DNA from: Actinomycetales bacterium UBA1416
GTDB lineage: Bacteria > Actinomycetota > Actinomycetes > Actinomycetales > Actinomycetaceae
Assembly: GCA_002304945.1 (NCBI GenBank)
Contig: DBPQ01000099.1
Location: 1-17,147 of the forward strand
Direction of reading: 5' to 3'
DNA length: 17,147 nucleotides
Shown: piece by piece, positions 1 to 7,100 of the stretch
Numbering within the stretch: the first letter of the stretch is position 1
How the letters are laid out: each line of letters opens with the position of its first letter
Notes under the pieces: generated by a model
Databases searched by the model: none
Told to the model about the DNA's origin: nothing
The model's input: only the letters and a program-made list of their open reading frames with translations
Position numbers and translations under genes: made by a program

Positions 1-30
1 CTTGGTGGGGGAGGCGGGTGGGGCAGTGCG

Positions 31-36
31 TAGGCT
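31..36 (+). promoter_or_regulatory. Putative -10 hexamer of a leaderless promoter (CHR transporter)
   Basis: TAGGCT lies six bases before the GTG start at 43, and there is no Shine-Dalgarno sequence between them. A TANNNT -10 ending 6-7 nt before the start codon is the usual arrangement of leaderless actinobacterial genes, in which transcription begins at the start codon. No clear -35 is visible. Confidence 0.4.
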
Positions 37-42
37 GGGGGC

Positions 43-1353
43 GTGAACGCCGCCGTCCGCCACCTGCTCTCGATGATGAAGCTGGGATCCATCGGCTTCG
101 GGGGCGGGAGCGCGATGATCCCGGTCTTCGAGAAGGAACTGGTCCAGGACCGCGGCGTCCTCGATGACGAGACTTTCGTGCGCCACACCGTGATCGCGAA
201 TGTCACGCCCGGGGGACTGCCCACCAAGCTGGCCGCGCTGAGCGGCTTCCACGTGGGTGGGACGCGGACGGCGGTACTCTCCTCGATCGTGGCCGGGTTG
301 CCCGGCACGATCCTGGCGGTGGGGATCGTCGCCTTCTTCGGGGTGCTCGGCCCGGACGCGATCCGGTGGGTGGAGTACGCCGCGGTGGGGATCTCGGCGT
401 TCATCATCGTCCTGCTCGTGGAGTACATCGCGAAGGTGTGGCGTACCGCGCCGGCGCGGCGCCTCGCCGTCGGCATCACCCTGGTGACGTTCGTGGTCTC
501 GGGCCTGAACCCGTTCGTGCGGGTGGTGGGGCTGCTGCTCGGGCAGGAGTGGGCCCCGGCGCTGCCGGCGATGAACGCGATCCAGGTGATCCTCGTGTCG
601 CTGGTGCTCATCGCCGTGGTCATGATGGTGCGGCGGCCCACCCCCCTGCCACTCGTGCCGGTGCTGACCGATCCCCTGCGGGTGCGGCGGTACGTGATTG
701 CCGGTGGGGTGTTCGCCGGGCTGGCGGTGGCGGCCATCGGGGTGAGCGCCCTCGTGGCGGGGAGCGGCGGCGGGCGGCTGATGGCGCTCGTGGCGCTCTC
801 CATGCTCGCCACGTTCGGAGGGGGGCCGGCCTACATCGCCGTGGCGGACGGCTTCTTCGTGGGGAGCTTCGTGTCCGCCGACGTCTTCTACGCCCAACTC
901 GTTCCCGTGGGCAACGCGACCCCCGGCCCGCTCATCACGAAGCTCGCCGCCCAGGTGGGTTTCAGCTACGGGCTGGAGAACGTCTCGCCGGCCGCGGGGG
1001 TGGTCCTCGCCCTGTGCGGACTCGTGGTGGCGGCGACGGTCTCGGGCGCCGTCGCCATGGTGGTGATGGCCGGGTACGAGCGGATCGCCGGGCGCGGGTA
1101 CATGCGCCGCCTGCAGGCGTACGTGGTTCCCGTGATCTGTGGGCTGCTCATCACCACGGCGTTCTCGATGACGCTCGCGGCCGTGGCCATCGGTGGCCGC
1201 GCGGACGTGGGCCCCACCCCGATGGTGTGGGGCATGGCGGTGCTCGTCGCGTTGCTGCTGGCCGTGCACGCGCGGGTGAAGGTGCCGGACGTGGTGTTCA
1301 TCCTGCTCGCGGGAGCCCTGACCGTGGTGGTGTTGGGGTTCGTCGCGGGCTGA
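43..1353 (+). CDS. chrA: Chromate transporter (CHR/ChrA) family membrane protein
   Basis: A 436-residue integral membrane protein of the CHR family; characterised members expel chromate, though many homologues have no proven substrate. It carries the family duplication: the N-terminal half has FGGG at residues 19-22 followed by SAMIPVFEKEL and then NVTPGGLPTKLAALSGF. The second half repeats the pattern with FGGG at 258-261 followed by PAYIAVADGFF and NATPGPLITKLAAQVGF. About ten hydrophobic segments are visible and the length is normal for a two-domain ChrA. The GTG start has no ribosome binding site but has TAGGCT immediately upstream, so leaderless translation is likely. It is the only + strand gene on this side of the repeat-filled gap and converges on the minus-strand run. 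Family membership is secure; chromate as the actual substrate is inference. Confidence 0.9.
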   Translation: MNAAVRHLLSMMKLGSIGFGGGSAMIPVFEKELVQDRGVLDDETFVRHTVIANVTPGGLPTKLAALSGFHVGGTRTAVLSSIVAGLPGTILAVGIVAFFGVLGPDAIRWVEYAAVGISAFIIVLLVEYIAKVWRTAPARRLAVGITLVTFVVSGLNPFVRVVGLLLGQEWAPALPAMNAIQVILVSLVLIAVVMMVRRPTPLPLVPVLTDPLRVRRYVIAGGVFAGLAVAAIGVSALVAGSGGGRLMALVALSMLATFGGGPAYIAVADGFFVGSFVSADVFYAQLVPVGNATPGPLITKLAAQVGFSYGLENVSPAAGVVLALCGLVVAATVSGAVAMVVMAGYERIAGRGYMRRLQAYVVPVICGLLITTAFSMTLAAVAIGGRADVGPTPMVWGMAVLVALLLAVHARVKVPDVVFILLAGALTVVVLGFVAG

Positions 1354-1462
1354 CGCGTGGCGTGCCTGGAGCCCTTCGCAGACATCAGCCATGCCACAAC
1401 AGCGCCCGCAGTGGTGGGTGGCTTCCCCAAGAGCGCCCGCAGTGGTGGATAGCGTCCACAAC

Positions 1463-1522
1463 AGCGCCCGCAGAACGTTCCTGCGGACGGTACACCACCC
1501 GCAGGAACGTTCTGCGTGCGCT
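1463..1522. repeat. Large inverted repeat (24-bp arms), cruciform or hairpin
   Basis: Bases 1463-1486 and 1499-1522 are reverse complements at 23 of 24 positions, separated by a 12-base loop. Each arm carries a GCAGAACGTTCCTGC-like near-palindrome. It sits where the motif copies switch from reverse to forward orientation. As RNA it would form a very stable hairpin and could terminate the chrA transcript, although no U-tract follows. Confidence 0.85.
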
Positions 1523-1804
1523 GGACGATAGGGCGCACGCTGTTGTGAACGACGCTGGGGCGCACGAGGCCCGCTGGATCGTCCTGCGTACGCTCTTGTG
1601 GCCCCGGATTGCTCCGCGCCTCCTCACGGCGGGCGCCGGATCGTTCTGCGGGCGCTCTCGGGCGGAGAGGACGTCAGCGAGATCCCCCACAGCGGGCGCC
1701 GGATCGTTCTGCGTGCGCAATTGTGAAGACGGCACGCCATCTGCGCCCCTGACCAAGCCATTTCGCACTGACGGGCCGGACTTCTGGCCGAATGGAACAG
1801 CAGA

Positions 1805-1824
1805 CGCCCCCGTTGTTGGGGGCG
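1805..1824 (-). terminator. Hairpin, possible terminator of the AGE-isomerase operon
   Basis: CGCCCCC (1805-1811) pairs with GGGGGCG (1818-1824) across a six-base loop, about 97 bases downstream of the minus-strand stop at 1921. In the minus direction it is followed by only a weakly T-rich stretch, so intrinsic termination is plausible but unproven. Confidence 0.4.
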
Positions 1825-1920
1825 CGGTGTGCGGAGGGCGGGGGACGGTGTGCGGGGGCGGTCTTCGAGGCGCCGATGCACGCGGCGCGCGGGTGCAGCA
1901 CGGATGTGCGGGGCTACCGG

Positions 1921-3129
1921 CTACCGATGCTCCCGCTGCTGCGCGAGCGCCGGGGCGAACGACGGCGCGAGCGGCAGACCCGGCAGCAGGACCGCCTGCA
2001 GGGCGTGGTAGATGTCGGGCTTCCCGGGCCAGGTCTCCCCGGCGGGCTGGTTCGCGGGGGAGAGCTCGTGCCGCCACGCTCCCGGCCGTTCGATCACGAA
2101 CCGGGCCACGTACTCCCAGATCATGGCGGCGGTCTCGGCGAACCGGTCCTCCCCGGTGGCCTTCTCGAGCGCCACGGCGGCGGCGATGCCCTCGCACGCC
2201 ACCCAGTGCATGCGTTGGCGCACCACCGGCGCCCCGTCCCAGTCCACCGTGTAGACGAAGCCGGGCGCGCCGTCGACGTCCCACGCCTCCCAGATGGCGG
2301 CGTCGAACAGCGCCACGGCGTCCTCGAGGAGCCACGACGGCGCCGTCCGCCCCCGCAGCTCCAGTTCCGCCCGGGCGTGCACCGCCAGTCGCGCCCACTC
2401 CATCCAGTGGCCGGGAGTCGCGCCGTACGGCCGGAACGGGTCCGCGGGTTGGTCGCGGTTGTAGTCGAGGAGCGGCGTCCACGACGAGTCGTAGTGCTCC
2501 GGCAGCCGCCAGGCGTGCGTCCGCGCGAACGCGAACGTCCGCTCCAGCATCCGGACCGCGCGGTCCAACCACCGGTCCTCACCCGTCACCCCGGCAGCGG
2601 CAAGGTACGCCTCCACGGTGTGCATCGTCGCGTTGATGCCGCGGTACGGGTCCACCACCTCCATCGCCCGGTCGTACCGCTCCACCACCATGCCCTCGCC
2701 CTCGTCCCACCAGTACCGGTCCTGCGCGTCGAGCGCCCGCGCCAGCAGCTCGCTGCCACCGGCCACCCCGGCCGCCACGGCGGAGGACGCCGCCAGCACC
2801 ACGAACGCGTGGGCGTAGGCCTCCTTGTCCCCCTCGACCGGCACCCCGTCCCACCCGACGGCGGAGTGCCAGCCCGCGTGGTCGTCGTCGGCGAACACCC
2901 CGCCGATGGCCGTGACGCCGTGGGCGGCCAGATCGGCGCACCCCTCCTCGCCGGCGATCGCTCCCAGTGCGAAGGAGTGCGTCATGCGGCAGTTGATCCA
3001 CAGCTCGAGGGGCTTGCCCGCGTCGGGGACGCCGTCGGCGTCGAGATGGGCGAAGCCGTGCTCCACGCGCGCCGCACGCGCGAAGTCGAGCAGGGCCAGG
3101 GCCTCGGGGGGCAGCGGCAGGTGCGTCAT
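1921..3129 (-). CDS. AGE-family aldose-ketose isomerase / epimerase (YihS / mannose isomerase-like)
   Basis: A 402-residue soluble protein of the N-acylglucosamine 2-epimerase superfamily, which folds as an (alpha/alpha)6 barrel and interconverts aldoses and ketoses or C2 epimers. The landmarks match the YihS/mannose isomerase branch: R48 and H51 in CRMTHSFAL, H170 in GINATMHTVEAYLA, H241 and E244 in TPGHWMEWARL, and H375 in KPDIYHALQAVL. These correspond to the catalytic Arg, His and Glu residues of that group. The reading frame stays open far upstream, but the ATG at 3129 is chosen because it overlaps the TGA of the PIG-L gene as ATGA, giving translational coupling, and the family sequence begins there. 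The substrate (mannose, sulfoquinovose, an amino sugar or other) cannot be told from sequence. It is the last gene of the minus-strand run. Confidence 0.88.
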   Translation of the reverse strand: MTHLPLPPEALALLDFARAARVEHGFAHLDADGVPDAGKPLELWINCRMTHSFALGAIAGEEGCADLAAHGVTAIGGVFADDDHAGWHSAVGWDGVPVEGDKEAYAHAFVVLAASSAVAAGVAGGSELLARALDAQDRYWWDEGEGMVVERYDRAMEVVDPYRGINATMHTVEAYLAAAGVTGEDRWLDRAVRMLERTFAFARTHAWRLPEHYDSSWTPLLDYNRDQPADPFRPYGATPGHWMEWARLAVHARAELELRGRTAPSWLLEDAVALFDAAIWEAWDVDGAPGFVYTVDWDGAPVVRQRMHWVACEGIAAAVALEKATGEDRFAETAAMIWEYVARFVIERPGAWRHELSPANQPAGETWPGKPDIYHALQAVLLPGLPLAPSFAPALAQQREHR

Positions 3130-3845
3130 GCGATCACGATCCTCTTGAAGAGTTCGGCCAGCCGGCCCTCCGGCAGCCCGGCCTGCTCGGCGGACGCGGC
3201 GGCCATGCCACGCACCCGATCCTCCAGGTCCTCCATGTGCCCGGTCTGGGAGGCGTGCGCGCGCAGGGCGGCGAGCTTGCGGTCGATCACGTCCGTCACG
3301 TCGACGGCGTGGTTCGGGTCCGGGTGGCCCATCAACCAGATCTCGGGCACCCGGTAGGCGGGCAGCTCCTCGCGGTGCACGAGTTCGGGCCAGGCGTGCG
3401 GGTTCTCCGACGCCGGGTAGATCGCCCGGATCGTGGCCTCCCCGGCGGCGAGGTGGTCGGGATGGGATGCGTACAGGCGCTCGTACCAGCGCTCCGGCGA
3501 CTGCTGCAGCACCCGGTGCGGCCGCACCTGACGGATGATGCGAACGAGGTCCCGCTGCAGTTCCCAATTGGGGGTGAGCCACCCGTCCCGGTGCCCGTCG
3601 AGGAAGCGGACGTCCCGGATCCCGATGATCGCGGCCGCCGCGCGCTGCTCCCGCTCCCGCACGGCACCCATCGCGGCGATGTCGGCGTCGGCGAGGCCCC
3701 CCTGGTCGCCCCGCGTGCACACCACGAGCGTGACCTCGAAGCCCTCGTCCACCCAGGTCGCGAGGGTGCCCCCGGCGCCGAAGTCCGCGTCGTCCGGGTG
3801 TGCCATGACCGCCAGGGCGCGCGTGTCGCCGGGGACCGTGGTCAT
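3126..3845 (-). CDS. PIG-L (LmbE-like) family zinc deacetylase
   Basis: A 239-residue protein of the PIG-L superfamily, zinc-dependent hydrolases that remove N-acetyl groups from sugars such as GlcNAc-PI, the mycothiol precursor or antibiotic pseudo-oligosaccharides. The AHPDD motif (H16, D18, D19) and the downstream HPDH motif (residues 128-131) supply the expected metal ligands and catalytic Asp. It is shorter than typical mycothiol enzymes MshB and Mca (about 290 residues), so I do not call it either of those. The start ATG at 3845 lies just before the conserved first strand and 10 bases after the DUF937 stop; a weak GAGAG precedes it. Its stop overlaps the start of the AGE isomerase as ATGA, suggesting the two act on the same sugar-containing substrate. 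The substrate is unknown. Confidence 0.88.
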   Translation of the reverse strand: MTTVPGDTRALAVMAHPDDADFGAGGTLATWVDEGFEVTLVVCTRGDQGGLADADIAAMGAVREREQRAAAAIIGIRDVRFLDGHRDGWLTPNWELQRDLVRIIRQVRPHRVLQQSPERWYERLYASHPDHLAAGEATIRAIYPASENPHAWPELVHREELPAYRVPEIWLMGHPDPNHAVDVTDVIDRKLAALRAHASQTGHMEDLEDRVRGMAAASAEQAGLPEGRLAELFKRIVIA

Positions 3846-3855
3846 GCGGGTGCTC

Positions 3856-4614
3856 TCAGCGCTTGCCGCCACCGAGCAGGCCGCCCAGCACGGACCCGAG
3901 CAGGTCCTCCACGCCGCCGCCCTGCGGCGCGGGCCGCCCGGTCTGCGACGGCGCAGCGCCGCCTCCCAGCATGTCGGCGAGGATGTCGTTGATGTCCACG
4001 CCCGGGGGTGGGGTCGGGCCGGAGCGTCCCGAGGACGGCGACGGCGCGGCACCGGCGTCCGGCCGCGAGCCCCCGCCGAGGATCCCACCGAGCAGGTCAC
4101 CCAGTCCGCCGCCGCCGGACTGCTGCGAGCCCCCGCCGCCGAGGATCCCACCGAGAAGGTCCCCGAGGCCGCCGCCACCGGACTGCTGCTGCGGGGCGGC
4201 CTGGGACTGGCCGGCCTTCCCGAGCACGTTCTTCGTGATCCATGAGAGGACGATGGGCGCGAGGATGGGCAGCAGCTTGGCGAACAGCCCGGAGTTCACG
4301 CCCTGGCTCGCGCCGAGCCGGGTGACGACGTCGTCGGACGACGGCCCGAACACGTTGCGCACCACCTTCTCCCCGTCCGTGCGGTCCACCTCCGCCAGGT
4401 TGACCCCGCCCTCGACGAGGCGTGGGTCGTGCTGCCCGAGGGCACCCACGAGGGAGGCCTTCCCGGCAGGGTCCGAGGCGTTCGCGCGCATGCCGCCGAG
4501 GAGGGCGGGGATGGCGGCCGCGGAGGCGGCGCGGGCGGTCTCACGGTCCGTGCCGAGTTCCCGGGCGATGTCGTCGAGCGGGAGGGAGGAGAGGAGTTCG
4601 GTGTAGTCGGCCAT
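3856..4614 (-). CDS. DUF937 protein with repeated Gly-rich tail
   Basis: A 252-residue protein. Residues 1-135 form a DUF937-type helical domain (ADYTELLSSLPLDDIARELG, then AIPALLGGM, VVRNVFG and LLPILAPIVLSWI); the function of this family is not established. Residues 140-252 are low complexity: QQSGGGGLGDLLGGILGGG occurs at 143-161 and again at 164-182 (21-residue spacing), with degenerate copies near 207-219 (DINDILADMLGGG) and 232-250 (GGGVEDLLGSVLGGLLGGG). There is no signal peptide and no convincing transmembrane span beyond a hydrophobic stretch near 112-126. The ATG at 4614 has an AAAGGA ribosome binding site six bases upstream (4621-4626). It lies between the lysoplasmalogenase-like gene (15-bp gap) and the PIG-L gene (10-bp gap), hence probably cotranscribed. 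Its role with the sugar enzymes is unknown. Confidence 0.85.
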   Translation of the reverse strand: MADYTELLSSLPLDDIARELGTDRETARAASAAAIPALLGGMRANASDPAGKASLVGALGQHDPRLVEGGVNLAEVDRTDGEKVVRNVFGPSSDDVVTRLGASQGVNSGLFAKLLPILAPIVLSWITKNVLGKAGQSQAAPQQQSGGGGLGDLLGGILGGGGSQQSGGGGLGDLLGGILGGGSRPDAGAAPSPSSGRSGPTPPPGVDINDILADMLGGGAAPSQTGRPAPQGGGVEDLLGSVLGGLLGGGKR

Positions 4615-4629
4615 CAGCGGTCCTTTACG

Positions 4630-5358
4630 TCAGTTCGGTCCAGCACCCGCCTCGATCGTAACGTCCCCGGCGATCGGCAGCGCGGCGGGTGCGGCAGGTT
4701 CGGCCTGCCAGCGGCGCACCACCCCGAGCGTGATGAGACCGTGGGCCGCGAGCAGGGTGAGTGCGATCCAGAACCCGAGGCCGGGCTTGTCCCAGCCCGG
4801 GGTGAACCGGTGCATCGCCGCGAGGCTCGCGGAGACGAAGAAGAGCGCCCCACCGAACGCGGCGGAGAGGCCGAGTGCGGAGGCGAGCACCGCCGTCGCC
4901 GCGACGAGCACCCCGTAGGCGAGCAGCGGCCAGAACCAGTCGCCGGCCCCGGCGCGGACCGCGAACACGCCCACCACGTACAGGAGGCCGTACCAGATGA
5001 GCCACCGGGGGGAGGTCCGGAGGAGGGAGGAGCGCCACAGGCCCCGGAACGCGGCCACGTAGCAGAGCTGGGCGAGGGTCAGGAGGCCGAGGAGGGTGAC
5101 GAACGCGGCGGGCTCGGCGAGCAGGTCGGCGGCGACGTCGGCGAGGAAGGACAGGGCGAGGGCCGCCACCACGAGGACCACCGGTCGCGGGCGGGGCGGG
5201 TCGGTGGAGACCAGCACCAGTTCCGCGAGCAGGGGGAGGGCCAGCCAGCCCGCCACGTCCGCGAGCGGGGAACGGAAGATCTCCGCGACCACCGCGACGA
5301 CCGCCACCACCACGTAGGCCACCACGAGGGCCCGGGCGGAGTTGCGGCGCGGCAGCAC
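4630..5358 (-). CDS. YhhN / TMEM86-family membrane protein (lysoplasmalogenase-like)
   Basis: A 242-residue protein with about eight hydrophobic segments, of the YhhN/TMEM86 family. Animal TMEM86 proteins and a Legionella homologue hydrolyse the vinyl-ether bond of lysoplasmalogen; for most bacterial members the reaction is untested. Family hallmarks are LSFLADVAADLL in the third segment, QLCYVAAFRG, and the late GGALFFVSASLAAMHRF followed by AAHGLITLG. In the second hallmark the Asp often seen after Ser is Ala here; E. coli YhhN also lacks it (Asn). The GTG start at 5358 comes seven bases after the stop of the AspT-type transporter and has only a weak GAG before it, suggesting coupling to upstream translation. 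Family call is good; enzymatic activity is uncertain. Confidence 0.8.
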   Translation of the reverse strand: MLPRRNSARALVVAYVVVAVVAVVAEIFRSPLADVAGWLALPLLAELVLVSTDPPRPRPVVLVVAALALSFLADVAADLLAEPAAFVTLLGLLTLAQLCYVAAFRGLWRSSLLRTSPRWLIWYGLLYVVGVFAVRAGAGDWFWPLLAYGVLVAATAVLASALGLSAAFGGALFFVSASLAAMHRFTPGWDKPGLGFWIALTLLAAHGLITLGVVRRWQAEPAAPAALPIAGDVTIEAGAGPN

Positions 5359-5365
5359 CGCTCGA

Positions 5366-6934
5366 TCATAGGACGGCGATCACCTGCACCGCGAGGATCT
5401 TGGCGATGATCCCGAGCGCGAAGAGGGCGGCGTACCCGGCCTCGATCCGCTCGTCCGTGACCCGGCCGGTGGCGTAGGCGAGGATGGCCGGCTGCCCTAT
5501 GAAGCCGGCGAGCGCACCGGCGGAGCGGGGCGCGGACAGCCCCAGCAGGCGTGCTCCCGCGAGGAACAGGCCGGCGGCCGTGACCACGAGAGCCGCGGCG
5601 GCCAGCGCCACGCGGAGGCCGGTGGCGGTGAAGGCCTGGGCGGCGAAGGCGTCGCCGGAGGCGAGGCCCACGGTCGCCAGGAAGAGGAGGAGGCCGAGTT
5701 GGCGGGTGGTGAGGTTGGCAGCGAGGGGCAGTTCCCAGGCGATCGGCCCGGTGCGGTGGACCGCGCCGAGCACCATTCCCACCACGAGCGGCCCGGCGGC
5801 CGGGCCGAGGGAGAACACGATCCCCCCGGGCAGCGGCACCGCCACCGCGCCGAGGAGCAGCCCCAGCGTCATGCCGATGCCGAGGGCGAGGGCGTCCACC
5901 TCGGAGACCTTGCGCTCGGAGTCCCCGAAGAAGTCGGAGACGGCCTCCATCTCCCCGCGCGGCACCACCGCGAGCACGCGGTCGCCGAGCTGGAGGACGA
6001 GGTCGTCCCGGCCGAGGAGGTCGACGTCGCCGCGCCGCACCCGGGTCACCACGCCTCCGAAGCGGCTCGACAGCCCGAGGTCCGCCAGGCTCTGGCCGGC
6101 CAGGTCGGTGCGGGAGACGACGAAACGCCGGAAGTCCACGGCGCTGCGGTCGTCCGTGAGCTGCTCGCCGAGGCGGCGTCCCAGGAAATCGATGGCCGGG
6201 TCGATGTTCCGCCCCGCCCCCACCAGCAGCACCTCGTCACCCGGCTGCAGGTCCTCGTCCGGCTGGACCACCCGCGTCCGGCCGTCGCGCTGCAGGTAGG
6301 ACATGCGGATCTGCTGGGACTCCCACCCGGGGACGTCGCGCACGGCGGTGCGGCGCTCCACCAGGGTCGAGACTGCCTCGATGCCCGCGCTGGCGAGCGA
6401 CGGCGTGTCCCGCGTGCCGGGCCAGTCGCGCCCGACCACGAGCGCGACGGCCACGATCGCGAGCGTCACGCCCACCGGGTAGCCGAGCGAGTACCCGACG
6501 GCGGCCTCCGGGCTTCCGGTCGCCGTCGTCGCCGCTGCGAGTGCCGGGGTGGAGGTGAGGGCGCCCGCGAAGGTGCCGGCGGCGAGGCCGGTGCCCAGCC
6601 CGAGGGCCTTGCCGAGAACGACGGCGAGGCCGGTGGCCACGGCGAGAACGCCGACCGCCAGGCCCATCAGTGGCAGTTGCCGGCGCAGGTCGGAGAAGAA
6701 CGCGGAGCCCGCCCCGATCCCCACCGTGTACACGAACAGGGCGAGGCCGAGCGTCTGCACGAGGCCGAGGCCCTCCCCGAGGGCAGGGTCGAGCGAGCCG
6801 ACGGCGAGGCCCACGAACAGTGCGCCGGCGGCGCCGAAGCGCAGCGGGCCGAAGGGGACCGCGCCGAGAGCTGCGCCGAGGGCGACCACCACCATGATGG
6901 TGAGCAGGGGGGAGGAGGCGAGCAGCGCGAGCAT
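5366..6934 (-). CDS. AspT/YidE/YbjL-type transporter with two RCK_C domains
   Basis: A 522-residue membrane protein of the aspartate:alanine exchanger (AAE) family. Two homologous membrane halves, residues 1-170 and 350-522, flank a cytoplasmic region with two TrkA-C (RCK_C) ligand-binding domains (about 190-255 and 268-337, with QPGDEVLLVGAG and LQLGDRVLAVVPRG). The repeat-specific motifs are GALTSTPALAAAT (124-136) and GFIGQPAILAYATG (477-490). Characterised relatives exchange aspartate/alanine or export dicarboxylates; the substrate here is unknown. ATG at 6934 has AAGGA five bases upstream. It heads the five-gene minus-strand run and is divergent from the copper-chaperone operon, sharing the 166-bp intergenic region that holds the CsoR-like operator, so copper control is possible but unproven. 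Confidence 0.88.
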   Translation of the reverse strand: MLALLASSPLLTIMVVVALGAALGAVPFGPLRFGAAGALFVGLAVGSLDPALGEGLGLVQTLGLALFVYTVGIGAGSAFFSDLRRQLPLMGLAVGVLAVATGLAVVLGKALGLGTGLAAGTFAGALTSTPALAAATTATGSPEAAVGYSLGYPVGVTLAIVAVALVVGRDWPGTRDTPSLASAGIEAVSTLVERRTAVRDVPGWESQQIRMSYLQRDGRTRVVQPDEDLQPGDEVLLVGAGRNIDPAIDFLGRRLGEQLTDDRSAVDFRRFVVSRTDLAGQSLADLGLSSRFGGVVTRVRRGDVDLLGRDDLVLQLGDRVLAVVPRGEMEAVSDFFGDSERKVSEVDALALGIGMTLGLLLGAVAVPLPGGIVFSLGPAAGPLVVGMVLGAVHRTGPIAWELPLAANLTTRQLGLLLFLATVGLASGDAFAAQAFTATGLRVALAAAALVVTAAGLFLAGARLLGLSAPRSAGALAGFIGQPAILAYATGRVTDERIEAGYAALFALGIIAKILAVQVIAVL

Positions 6935-6990
6935 GGGAATCCTTCGGACCGCGGAGGGGCCTCCAAGGCTACCGTCACGCCCGCGATCAG

Positions 6991-7006
6991 ATACCCTAGG
7001 GGGTAT
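6991..7006. promoter_or_regulatory. CsoR-type copper operator
   Basis: ATACCCTAGGGGGTAT has inverted half-sites ATACCC and GGGTAT around four bases. This closely resembles operators of the Cu(I)-responsive repressor CsoR, for example that of the Bacillus copZA operon. It lies just before, and partly overlaps, the candidate -10 of a gene pair beginning with a PCu(A)C copper chaperone, which independently supports a copper role. No csoR gene lies in this window. Confidence 0.75.
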
Positions 7007-7009
7007 AGA
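7004..7009 (+). promoter_or_regulatory. Candidate -10 for the copper-chaperone/DyP operon
   Basis: TATAGA overlaps the right half-site of the CsoR-like operator, so a bound repressor would block polymerase. A -35 about 17 bases upstream (near 6981-6986) is not recognisable. It would leave a leader of about 85 bases before the ATG at 7101. Confidence 0.4.
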
Positions 7010-7100
7010 TGCGCCATTGGGAACGGCGCCATCCCGCCGAACGTCCCACGTGTGACGGACCCACGCGATAGAACAATTGGGTAACCGTCAGGAAGAAGTC

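Larger units (their letters stand above)
1354..1920. repeat. Gene-free convergent region with a phased repeat array
   Basis: No credible gene lies in these 567 bases between two convergent stops. From 1394 to about 1727 they hold at least eight copies of one short motif, in top-strand form about GGATCGTTCTGCGTGCGCTNTTGTGG. Reverse-oriented copies begin at 1394, 1425 and 1456, exactly 31 bp apart. Forward copies are at 1506-1522 and 1532-1548 (half copy), then begin at 1576, 1638 and 1701 (62 and 63 bp apart). Segments 1625-1655 and 1688-1718 match at 29 of 31 bases. From about 1740 to 1920 there is only a short hairpin (1805-1824) and two similar G-rich stretches near 1825-1860. Confidence 0.8.

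Noticed and set aside
1394..1727. CRISPR array
   Set aside because: Repeat copies occur in both orientations, diverge from each other, and leave no uniform spacers of CRISPR length; there are no cas genes nearby.
1385..2572. Minus-strand open frame of 395 codons across the repeat array into the AGE gene
   Set aside because: Off-frame to the AGE isomerase; the part over the repeats simply translates the repeated DNA (recurrent RRTI and QNDPAPAV segments).
366..2636. Very long open frame on the + strand (756 codons) overlapping chrA, the repeat region and the AGE gene
   Set aside because: Arg/Gly/Ala-rich translation without family motifs; it is an off-frame shadow typical of high-GC DNA and overlaps two well-supported genes.
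1921..3720. A 599-residue version of the AGE isomerase starting at 3720
   Set aside because: The extra N-terminus is the out-of-frame translation of the PIG-L gene; the ATG at 3129 with the ATGA overlap gives a normal-length family member.
3126..4178. A 350-residue version of the PIG-L deacetylase starting at 4178
   Set aside because: The first 111 codons overlap the DUF937 gene out of frame and have no family similarity; the PIG-L fold begins just after the ATG at 3845.
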